The notes under the pieces: model-generated
The model's database searches: none
Told to the model about the DNA's origin: nothing
What the model saw: the letters and a program-made list of their open reading frames with translations, nothing else
Part shown: one piece after another, positions 18,601-25,479 of the stretch
Numbering within the stretch: the stretch's first letter is position 1
Layout: each line of letters opens with the position of its first letter
From: Helicobacter cynogastricus
GTDB taxonomy: Bacteria; Campylobacterota; Campylobacteria; Campylobacterales; Helicobacteraceae
DNA: 64,000 bases
Direction of reading: 5' to 3'
Assembly (NCBI RefSeq): GCF_900197855.1
Contig: NZ_FZMQ01000015.1
Location: 128,649 to 192,648, forward strand
Made by a program: the position numbers and the translations under genes

Positions 18601-18705
18601 GCGCCCATGTTAGGGGGAATGATCACTAGCGTGGTGCTCACTCTCTTTATCATTCCTACTGCGTATTTTGTAATCAAAAATGTAACCCTAAAATCTTTGA
18701 CCTAG
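15610..18705 (+). CDS. czcA: RND heavy-metal pump, copper-type (CusA-like), named czcA in H. pylori
   Basis: A 1031-residue inner-membrane RND transporter with 12 transmembrane segments and two large periplasmic loops. The TM4 segment reads IGAMVDAAIVMVENAHKHL. The DAA...MVEN form is the signature of monovalent Cu/Ag exporters (HME4, as in CusA), whereas Zn/Co exporters carry DFG...DGA. Linked crdA with its Met-rich motif agrees with copper. It uses proton antiport to drive metal through CzcB/CrdB. The ATG at 15610 overlaps the czcB stop (TGATG); the GTG codon before it is disregarded. It is the last gene of the operon. Confidence 0.94.
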   Translation: MINALISLSLKNRLVVVLVVFLLFLISLWAMKNTRLDALPDLSPTQVVVQVSYPNQSPQVVQEQAVYPLVSNLMGIADVETVRGIASYETGLIYIIFKDGVDLYFARDRVSEQMARVKLPPEAKVEMGSDSTSIGWAYQYALKSKTKNLAELKTLQDFYYRYALLGVDGVSEVASVGGFEKNYEVTINNDALVKYDLSIQDVVNAIKKSNKDTGGGIILENGFEKIIHAQGYTKSLKDLGEIVLKTPNLTPIKLKDIATINFTPKPRRSVANLNGTDEVVGGIVMVRYHADTYSILERIKEKIARLQESNPDVQIVPVYDRSELIKKGVDNLIHTLIEESVIVLVVIALFLLHLRSALVVIITLPLCVCLSFLLMHFFNIEASIMSLGGIAIAIGAMVDAAIVMVENAHKHLGHVNMQNDKERQEAIITGVKQVGPAIFFALMIIVVSFLPIFDLSGQEKRLFSPLAYTKTFAMLVGALLSISIVPILMIFFIKGKIVEESKNPINAFFIKVYGVCLLFVLRFRYVFLVLSVLGLGGLYFVYKKLNWEFIPAINEGVVMYMPVTTNAVGIDTAKKYLEETNRRIKSLPEVKQVFGKAGRANSSTDSAALSMLETYIELKPKSEWPEQITYEQLRNKLERTLQLKGLVNSWTYPIRGRIDMLLTGIRTPLGIKLYGKDSNLLQDLAIQMEQTLKTLPQSLSVFAEKSNNGYYLNVDLRAEKLAQYGITKEAILDMISYGVGGASISTLIDGVESYPISVRLKDVQRDNIESLDNLYIKTPYSFVPLRTFAKIYYENAPAVLKSEKGLNVHFIYIVPKSGVSSETYRQAALKVLEKIKLPSGYYYEFSGESQYLDEAFATLKYIVPMSIFIIFLLIVFALKNTTNALLCFFSLPFAFLGGLFFMKLLGLNLSIAALVGFLALLGVASETAIVMIIYLEDAYQNFLKQATHTSTKLKEAIMHGAVQRVRPKLMTFFSILVSLVPIMYSHGVGSEIMHAIAAPMLGGMITSVVLTLFIIPTAYFVIKNVTLKSLT

Positions 18706-18778
18706 AAGGAAAGCCTAAAAAACACCTCGCATTAAGTTTTTCATGTTAACCTCGCTAAAAAGTAAAGGATAGGTTGAC

Positions 18779-20335
18779 ATGGCTGTTACTTGTGTTTCTT
18801 GTGGATTTACCAATCCTAACGAGGATTTGCTATTTTGTTTAGAGTGTGGCGCGTTGGGGGGGGGGGGTGAGTATCAAAACTCCCAAAGTCTAAAAGCAGT
18901 CCAAGCAAAAATCCAAACTTTTCTTAAAGAAAGTCAAAAAGCTAAGGTAGGTGTGCGAGTGCGCGCCCCACTTGAGGATTTGCAGGGGATGTTTGAGGAG
19001 GCAGTGCAAACGCGCAACTTCTTACAGGTTTTAAAAGGCTATATGGGGGGAAATGCCACACATATTCAAGGTTTTATAGAGCAACTTGAAAAATTCTTAC
19101 AAAGAGATGCAGAATTTCAAATCGCTTTTGTGGGCACGATCAAGGCGGGCAAATCCACGCTCATCAATGCGATGCTTCAAAAAGATTACGCCAGTGTGGA
19201 TGTCAATCCTGAAACCGCAGTGCTCACCAAATTCAAATACGGCGCAAATCCGCTTGCTACCATTAGTTTTTATACAGCCAAAGAATGGGCGCAAATCTTG
19301 GGGAGCGCAAAGCACAGCGCGGGTAATTTTTTTAAAGAATACGAGAAATCTCAAGCCGAACAGGAAAAATCTCAATGGTTAAACAAGCCCAGCATTAGCG
19401 AACCTTTAAGCAAGGAATGTTTAGCCAAATACACCTCTTCTAGGTCGAGCGCGCATTATTTTGTCAAAGAGGTGTCTATCCAGTTTCCCGAGTTTCCCTA
19501 TGAAAAAAATATTGTTTTTGTAGACACTCCGGGTTTAAATGATGCAATCGCTTACCGCTCCAATGTTACGCGCAACTACATCCAACGCGCCAATGTGGTT
19601 CTAATGTGCGTGGAATGTAAAAATTTGCAGGGAGTGGAGTTAGACACCATTTTTAGAATTTTTGATAACACCTACGGACACCCAGAGAAAGTCTACACTT
19701 TGGGCACACATTATGACATTCTTAACAATCCCAAAAAAGATTGGGAAAAAATCAAGGGCAAATGGATGGAGTACTTGAGTTTAGATCATGGAGGAAGGGG
19801 GAAAACGGGCTATAGCTCTAAGTTAGCCCAACAAAATATCATCCATGTTTCTGGGCATTTGTCCTTACTCTGTAGTCTTTTTGAACAAAAAACTTTGGGT
19901 GCAGAGGAGGAAAGGCAACTTAAACGGCTGTGCTATGGGTTTTTTGAAGATGACAAGATCGCAACCCATCTTAAAGAGTTGCAGAAAATCTCTAATGTAG
20001 AGGCGATCCATCAAAGGATTAAAGAAGACATTTTAAATAGTGTGCAACAAGAGATTATCAAAGATGCCACTAGGAATTATGCCTTAATCCAACAAGAGAT
20101 CAAAGATTATTTTGAACACAACGCCCAGAGTTTGCACGAGGATTATACTAGCGCGCGGGGCGACACGGCTAAAATCAGTGCCAAGATTGAACAGGACAGA
20201 CAAAAACTAGAAAGCTTAAAAAACTCTAAGTTGGAGTTTGAGGACTTGATCGCTGGTTTTAATCAGGAATCTAAGAGCGTCCTCGATGATCTAGATGCGC
20301 AGATTGAAAAAATCATTCAAGAAAGCGGGGTGTGA
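18779..20335 (+). CDS. Zinc-ribbon dynamin-like GTPase with an in-frame G12 tract
   Basis: A 518-residue protein. Residues 5-23 form a CxxC...CxxC zinc ribbon (C5, C8, C20, C23). A glycine run follows, encoded by the G12 tract. A dynamin-family GTPase domain then shows the P-loop GTIKAGKS (119-126), switch threonine region VNPETAVLT, DTPG (249-252) and a TKxD-like THYD (310-313). The C-terminus is helical and coiled-coil-like (~420-518). Bacterial dynamins remodel membranes and in some cases protect against phage; no specific role is established for this one. TGAGATG joins it to the next gene. The frame is intact here, so the gene is in the ON state. Confidence 0.85.
   Translation: MAVTCVSCGFTNPNEDLLFCLECGALGGGGEYQNSQSLKAVQAKIQTFLKESQKAKVGVRVRAPLEDLQGMFEEAVQTRNFLQVLKGYMGGNATHIQGFIEQLEKFLQRDAEFQIAFVGTIKAGKSTLINAMLQKDYASVDVNPETAVLTKFKYGANPLATISFYTAKEWAQILGSAKHSAGNFFKEYEKSQAEQEKSQWLNKPSISEPLSKECLAKYTSSRSSAHYFVKEVSIQFPEFPYEKNIVFVDTPGLNDAIAYRSNVTRNYIQRANVVLMCVECKNLQGVELDTIFRIFDNTYGHPEKVYTLGTHYDILNNPKKDWEKIKGKWMEYLSLDHGGRGKTGYSSKLAQQNIIHVSGHLSLLCSLFEQKTLGAEEERQLKRLCYGFFEDDKIATHLKELQKISNVEAIHQRIKEDILNSVQQEIIKDATRNYALIQQEIKDYFEHNAQSLHEDYTSARGDTAKISAKIEQDRQKLESLKNSKLEFEDLIAGFNQESKSVLDDLDAQIEKIIQESGV
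18856..18867 (+). repeat. G12 homopolymer tract (contingency tract)
   Basis: Twelve consecutive G residues about 77-88 nt into the dynamin-like gene, between the zinc ribbon and the GTPase domain. In Helicobacter, G/C runs longer than ~8-9 slip during replication and switch genes on and off. A change of one base would truncate the GTPase shortly after residue 30. Confidence 0.9.
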
Positions 20336-20336
20336 G

Positions 20337-21116
20337 ATGGGATTTTTGAGCAGTCTTTGGAGTGGGGTTAAGAGTGTTGCTAGCGCAGTTGGGGGTGCTG
20401 TTGTAAGTGCTGGAAAAGCTATTGTCAATGGTGTAAAGAGTCTTTTTGGTTTTGGTGAGAAAACCGCTAGAGAAGTGGGGCAAATGGCCTCTTATTCTGC
20501 TAGTAGCGCAACAGCGCAAGAAACCCTTGATCTCAATAAAGTTTTAGCTGAGTTTAAAGCAAAGGCCAGAGAAATGTCCATTGAGCCACAGGAAGCCTTG
20601 AGGCAGGAATGCGTCGCCGTCTTTGATCGCTTGGTAGAGGAGATAGAAAAAATGGGGGCATATTGCAACTTGCAATCTTTGCGCCAAAATATACGCAACC
20701 ATCAAAGGTCTATTTTTGGGCGCATTAAGGGCTTCCATGAAAAACTTTACACCAAGATCAGCCTAGATAATCCCAAATGCCAAGAGGTTTGTATGCTCGA
20801 CTCCGGGCAAGAAAAGGAACGCAGAATGAATCAGCTCATCAACCAAGCCATCCAAGATTCTTTGAGAGACTTTAAAAAAGAGATCAAGGGCAAGGTGCAA
20901 GAAGCGATCTCTAGCGTGAAAGAGAAACTAGAGGATCGCCTAGAAAAAGAAAACATGCTCCTCAAGCAAAGCTATGAAAGACTAAAAGATATTCAAGAGG
21001 TGGCAGGCGATGTTGCCCAAAAAGAACAGCAACAATTAGACCTAGCTTTCCAGCTCTTTAGTGCCACCTATGCTAGCCAACAGCTCCAAATCCATCAAAA
21101 ATCCTCTAAGGTTTAA
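20337..21116 (+). CDS. Helical partner protein of the dynamin-like GTPase, unknown function
   Basis: A 259-residue protein not recognised as a known family. The first ~40 residues are rich in Gly, Ala, Ser and Val with spaced Trp/Phe/Lys (MGFLSSLWSGVKSVASAVGG), like an amphipathic membrane-binding or insertion segment. The rest (~65-255) is long, charged alpha-helices. The ATG at 20337 comes one base after the GTPase stop, so they are coupled. Residues ~75-250 are clearly homologous to the next gene product. Membrane association is inferred, not shown. Confidence 0.72.
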   Translation: MGFLSSLWSGVKSVASAVGGAVVSAGKAIVNGVKSLFGFGEKTAREVGQMASYSASSATAQETLDLNKVLAEFKAKAREMSIEPQEALRQECVAVFDRLVEEIEKMGAYCNLQSLRQNIRNHQRSIFGRIKGFHEKLYTKISLDNPKCQEVCMLDSGQEKERRMNQLINQAIQDSLRDFKKEIKGKVQEAISSVKEKLEDRLEKENMLLKQSYERLKDIQEVAGDVAQKEQQQLDLAFQLFSATYASQQLQIHQKSSKV

Positions 21117-21137
21117 ACACGAGGTCTTGTACATCAC

Positions 21138-21730
21138 ATGGAGCAAGAGGAAATCCGCAAACAACTAGAGGGTATATTATCAGATTGGTGCGAAAAAAAT
21201 CTACCTCCTTTGATCGCTTGAGTTTGGAGGTTATGCGCAAACACTGCGCACTTTTTGATCGCCTGTTAGCAGGTGTAGATAAGAGCGATAGCTTGCATAA
21301 GGATATTTATCACCATCAAGTTTCAATCTTTAAACATATCCGCTCTTTTCATCAAAGGCTTCGCTCACAAATAAGCCTAGCTAATCCAGAGTGCTTAAAC
21401 ATTTGTGCCCTTAATCCCGGGACTGAAAAAACAGAAAGAATGGAAAAGCTTCTCTCTTTGGTACTCAAAGACTCCCTCAAGGAGTTTCAAGAAAAAGTGC
21501 ACAAGTCTATCCTAGATATGCAAAGAACATTAAAAAATCGCCTAGCAAGAGAGGAGGGTCTCATTGCGCAAAAACTCAAGCATATCCCAAACATCAAAGC
21601 GAATTTAAAAAGCCATGAGAAAAAACAATTTGAGTTAACTTTCAGGCTATTTGTTACTTCCTATGGCGCATGGATTCTTCAGAAAAAACCCCCAAAAAAG
21701 GTCATCAATGTACCACTTCATCTTGAATAG
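21138..21730 (+). pseudogene. Paralogue of the preceding helical protein, split by a frameshift at A7
   Basis: An ATG at 21138 opens MEQEEIRKQLEGILSDWCEK, which runs out of frame at the A7 run 21193-21199 and stops near 21221. The next frame continues STSFDRLSLEVMRKHCALFDRLL to 21730. One extra A would join the two into a ~197-residue protein aligning with residues ~75-250 of the upstream protein: shared CALFDRLL/CVAVFDRLV, HHQVSIFKHIRSFHQRL/NHQRSIFGRIKGFHEKL and EFQEKVHKSI/DFKKEIKGKV. It lacks the glycine-rich N-terminus. Alternatively a TTG at 21185 starts a shorter 181-residue product. It could be a true lesion, slippage-switched, or a sequencing error. Confidence 0.7.
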
Positions 21731-22196
21731 CGCAAAGACAGACTTCTATCACTATAAAAGCAAGACCTACGAAAGACTAGGGCTAAAAACTCCCGATGAT
21801 GTACAAGAACAGCAATTATTAGAGATTGCTCAACGATACCAAAAAAACCTAAGAAAAATTGAGGCGTGTGTGCAACAATATTTAGAATCTCAACTCAAAA
21901 ATTATACAAGCTTGCGTTTTGAAACCCTCAAAGACGCGGACATCACGCTGAATTTAGATTTTGAGGTTTTCATCAGTAGGGATACAAATATCAAAATCAC
22001 GCATCTGTATCCTGTCTTTAAAGGGGTTTTCAAAAGGTTTGTAGTTTATAAAGTTAAAAAACTCCTAGAAAAAATACAGAGCAAGCTTTTAATGCGTAAA
22101 ATCAAAACCAACCACCTTTGGCTTCAACGCGCCAGCACCCTATCTTTCCAAGAGTTTCTCTATTTCCAAGCTTTAAAAACTTTCCAATCCCCCTAA
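21708..22196 (+). CDS. Conserved-looking protein of the dynamin operon, unknown function
   Basis: A 162-residue basic protein without recognised domains. It is predicted mostly helical at residues ~30-60 and ~95-160, with a strand-like segment DITLNLDFEVFIS between. The start is ATG 21708 with AAAAAGG 7 nt upstream, overlapping the previous frame by 23 bp, so it belongs to the same operon. It ends 4 bp into the convergent carB gene. No signal peptide is present. Confidence 0.65.
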   Translation: MYHFILNSAKTDFYHYKSKTYERLGLKTPDDVQEQQLLEIAQRYQKNLRKIEACVQQYLESQLKNYTSLRFETLKDADITLNLDFEVFISRDTNIKITHLYPVFKGVFKRFVVYKVKKLLEKIQSKLLMRKIKTNHLWLQRASTLSFQEFLYFQALKTFQSP

Positions 22197-25100
22197 GCCT
22201 GCAACTCTTGTAAGCTTACGGGGGGATTGTGGCTGAATTTGGAATATTCGAGCAAACTTAGTAGCACTTTTTCGACTGCCTTTAGGGTGGTAAAATAAGA
22301 GATTTTGTTTTTGAGCACCTGCATGCGGATGATTTTAGAGTCCTCATTGAGTCGGTCGCTGGTGTTAATGGCCATGTCAATCTGCTGGTTTAGCATAAAG
22401 TCCGAGATATTAGGCCGCCCCTCAGAGATTTTAAGCACTTGCACGCTTTCTAGCCCCTCAGTTTGCAGGGCTTTATGTGTGCCCGTAGTGGCGTAGAGCT
22501 TAAAGCCAAGGCTGGCAAACGCGCGCATTAAGGGCATGGCACGCTGTTTGTCGCTGTCTTTCAAGGACACAAAGATATGCCCGCTGTGCTTAATGGGGTT
22601 GTTGCACGCTAATTGGGATTTATAAAAGGCTTCAGCGAGTGTGCGCCCCACACCTGCCACCTCCCCCGTGCTCTTCATCTCAGGTCCTAAGACCAAATCC
22701 GCCCCATAAAGTTTATTAAAGGGGAACACGCTCTCTTTGACAAAAACATAATTTAAAGGCTTGGCTACAAATAACCCTCCGCCTTTATTCTCTAGACCCT
22801 TAAAGCTCTCTAAACTCTGCCCCACCATCACGCTAATTGCCATTGCTGCAAGGTCTAGCCCTAGTGCTTTAGAGACAAAGGGCACGGTGCGCGAACAACG
22901 AGGGTTGATCTCTAAGACATAGAGTTTTTGATCTTTATAGGCAAATTGGATATTCACTAGCCCCAACACCTGCAAGCCTAGCGCGATTTTTTGAGTTTGG
23001 CTATAAACCTCCTCTAACACCTGTGGGCTTAGGCTTGGGGGGATAAAACAAGTGCTATCGCCTGAGTGGATACCGGCGGGCTCAATGTGCTCTAACACAG
23101 AGCACACAAACACGCTTTTTAAATCGCAAATGGCATCCACATCCAACTCTAAAGCGTCCTCTAAAAAGCTATCCATTAAAAGACTGGTTTCAAAATTATA
23201 ACCTTCTATGTAATCTAAGCATTCTTGTTTACTGCGTAAAATACGCATTTTAGCCCCCCCTAGCACAAAACTAGGGCGCAAGATTAAGGGCAACTCGAGT
23301 TGGTCTAAACACTCTAGGGCTTGGGTCTTGGAGTTAGCGCATAACCCTTTGGGGTAGGCGATGTTTAGATTGTCTAAGAGTTTGTGGCATAAGTCGCGTT
23401 CTTCGGCGATCTCAATGTTTTTAAAGGCTGTGCCTAGCAGGGGGATATTGAGGGCTTCTAAATCTTTGGCAATTTTTAGGGGTGTTTGCCCCCCAAAGCC
23501 CACCACCACGCCTAATAAATGCTCTCTTTCGCGCGCCACAATCTCAAGCACATGCTCTAAGGTGATGGGCTCAAAGTAAAGCGTGTCGCTGGTGTCGTGA
23601 TCCGTGCTAATGGTCTCGGGGTTATTGTTGATAATAATAGGGCTTAAGCCCAGCTTTTTAAGCGCTAGGCTGGCGTGTGTCAAGGCGTAGTCAAACTCCA
23701 TCCCCACCCCGATTTTATTCGCGCTTGAGCCAATGAGTATGACTTTTTGGCGTGTGGATTTGGAGGCGGCGTTGTGGGTGGGGAAAAAGGGGGCATAGGT
23801 GCTATATAGATAGGGCGTGGGGCTTTTAAACTCATTCGCGCTCAAATCCACTTGATACATCTTAGGGTGCAAGTCTAAAGCCTCTCTAGCTTGGCGCACT
23901 TCTAGCTCGTGCGTGCCTAAAAAGCTAGCAATGAGCGCATCGCTTAAACCCATGCTTTTAAGTTTAAATAAGGCTTGTTTGTCGCTAAGTAGGGCTTGTT
24001 TGTCTGCCTCTTTAAGCTCTAATAAGGCTTGCACGATTTCAGCTATCTCGTTTAAAAAGTAGGGGTCAATATAGCTTAGGGCATGCACCTCATCCACGCT
24101 TAAACCATCGCTAAAGGCGTGCATGGCATAAAGCAGGCGTTTAGGGTTGGGGCGGCGTAGCTCCTTTTTAAGAAACTCTAGCTCTAGGGGTTGTTCTAAA
24201 AAGGCGCGCAAATTTTTTAAGAGATAATCACTCTCTAAAGCTTTCATCAAGCTCTCTTTAAAACTGCCCCCAATGCCCATCACCTCCCCTATGCTTTTCA
24301 TCGAAGTGCCTAAAGTGCTATCCACTTGGGGAAATTTCTCAAAGTCAAAATGGGGGATTTTGGTGATGATGTAATCTAGCGTGGGCTCAAAGCAGGTTGT
24401 GCTCTGCGTGATGTCATTTTGAATCTCTTCTAGCGTGTGCCCTAGAGCTAAAAGCGTGGCGACTTTAGCGATGGGAAACAAGGTTGCCTTGCTGGCTAGG
24501 GCCGAGCTTCTACTAACCCTAGGGTTCATTTCAATCACCAATAAACGCCGATCTTTGATGGCAAATTGCACATTCGCCCCCCCCGTATCCACGCCCACCG
24601 CCCGCAAAACCGCAAAGCTAGCATCGCGCATGCGTTGGTATTCTTTATCTGTCAAGGTCAAAGCGGGGGCAATGGTGATGCTATCGCCTGTGTGGATTCC
24701 CATAGGATCGACATTTTCAATACAGCACACAATCACGCAATTATCCTTGCAATCGCGCACCACCTCCATTTCAAACTCTTTACAGCCTAATAAACTCTCT
24801 TCAATGAGAATTTCGCTAATGGGCGAAGCTTCTAGGGCGAATTTGGCCAGGTCTCTAAACTCCTCAATGTTAAAGGCGACACTACTGCCCTCCCCGCCCA
24901 AAGTAAAACTAGAGCGGATGATACAAGGAAAACCCACCTCTTTAACCACACTGAGTGCCTCCTCCTCGCTGTAGGCATACCCCCCTTTGGGCAAATCTAG
25001 CCCAATGCCTAGCATGCACTCCTTAAAGGCGCGCCGATCCTCTGCTTTTAAAATGCTCTCAATCTTAGCCCCTAAGAGTTTGACATTTTTAAGCGCCCCC

Positions 25101-25417
25101 TCAAAATGCCCCTGCTGGTGCAACTCCACCATGATATTGAGCGCAGTTTGCCCCCCCATGGTGGGTAAGATCGCCTCTATGCCCTCTTTTTCTACGATTT
25201 TAAGCACATTTTGTATGTTAATGGGCTCAATGTAGGTTTTATAAGCTAAGGCTTTATCCGTGTTGATGGTAATAGGGTTAGAATTTAACAACACCACCTC
25301 ATAGCCCAAATTTTTAAGCGTTTTAAGGGCAATGCTAGAGGAGTAGTCAAACTCGCACGCCTGCCCTATGACAATAGGACCCGATCCGATGAGTAAAATT
25401 TTCTTAAAGTTTTGCAT
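22193..25417 (-). CDS. carB: Carbamoyl-phosphate synthase large subunit
   Basis: A 1074-residue enzyme that makes carbamoyl phosphate from bicarbonate, ammonia (from CarA) and 2 ATP for pyrimidine and arginine synthesis. Two homologous ATP-grasp halves are visible (LLIGSGPIVIGQACEFDYSS and the second-half KVILIGSSANKIGVGMEFDY), each with EMNPRVSRSSALASKAT- or EINPRCSRTVPFVSKA-type motifs. A C-terminal MGS-like allosteric domain follows (~940-1074). The small subunit gene is not nearby. The first methionine lies only 7 nt after a TATAAT, suggesting a leaderless mRNA. Confidence 0.97.
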   Translation of the reverse strand: MQNFKKILLIGSGPIVIGQACEFDYSSSIALKTLKNLGYEVVLLNSNPITINTDKALAYKTYIEPINIQNVLKIVEKEGIEAILPTMGGQTALNIMVELHQQGHFEGALKNVKLLGAKIESILKAEDRRAFKECMLGIGLDLPKGGYAYSEEEALSVVKEVGFPCIIRSSFTLGGEGSSVAFNIEEFRDLAKFALEASPISEILIEESLLGCKEFEMEVVRDCKDNCVIVCCIENVDPMGIHTGDSITIAPALTLTDKEYQRMRDASFAVLRAVGVDTGGANVQFAIKDRRLLVIEMNPRVSRSSALASKATLFPIAKVATLLALGHTLEEIQNDITQSTTCFEPTLDYIITKIPHFDFEKFPQVDSTLGTSMKSIGEVMGIGGSFKESLMKALESDYLLKNLRAFLEQPLELEFLKKELRRPNPKRLLYAMHAFSDGLSVDEVHALSYIDPYFLNEIAEIVQALLELKEADKQALLSDKQALFKLKSMGLSDALIASFLGTHELEVRQAREALDLHPKMYQVDLSANEFKSPTPYLYSTYAPFFPTHNAASKSTRQKVILIGSSANKIGVGMEFDYALTHASLALKKLGLSPIIINNNPETISTDHDTSDTLYFEPITLEHVLEIVAREREHLLGVVVGFGGQTPLKIAKDLEALNIPLLGTAFKNIEIAEERDLCHKLLDNLNIAYPKGLCANSKTQALECLDQLELPLILRPSFVLGGAKMRILRSKQECLDYIEGYNFETSLLMDSFLEDALELDVDAICDLKSVFVCSVLEHIEPAGIHSGDSTCFIPPSLSPQVLEEVYSQTQKIALGLQVLGLVNIQFAYKDQKLYVLEINPRCSRTVPFVSKALGLDLAAMAISVMVGQSLESFKGLENKGGGLFVAKPLNYVFVKESVFPFNKLYGADLVLGPEMKSTGEVAGVGRTLAEAFYKSQLACNNPIKHSGHIFVSLKDSDKQRAMPLMRAFASLGFKLYATTGTHKALQTEGLESVQVLKISEGRPNISDFMLNQQIDMAINTSDRLNEDSKIIRMQVLKNKISYFTTLKAVEKVLLSLLEYSKFSHNPPVSLQELQA

Positions 25418-25424
25418 AGGAGGG

Positions 25425-25433
25425 ATTATAGCA
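25425..25433 (-). promoter_or_regulatory. Extended -10 promoter immediately upstream of carB
   Basis: The minus strand reads TGCTATAAT, with its last T seven bases from the A of the carB ATG. The expected transcription start coincides with or nearly abuts the start codon. No Shine-Dalgarno is present (CCCTCCT lies between). Confidence 0.6.
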
Positions 25434-25439
25434 GAAGTT

Positions 25440-25470
25440 GGGGCTTAGGACGTAGGCTAGCTTAAGCCCC
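25440..25470 (-). terminator. GC-rich inverted repeat between the BspA-like gene and carB
   Basis: GGGGCTTA (25440-25447) and TAAGCCCC (25463-25470) can form an 8-bp stem. On the minus strand no T-run follows, so an intrinsic terminator for the BspA-like gene is possible but weak. It could also act on the carB promoter just downstream. Confidence 0.4.
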
Positions 25471-25479
25471 CTAAAGAAT

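Noticed and set aside
21651-22196. Longer start (ATG 21651) for the last dynamin-operon gene
   Set aside because: The internal ATG at 21708 has a better-placed AAGG, and the extra 19 residues lie entirely in the preceding paralogue's reading frame region.
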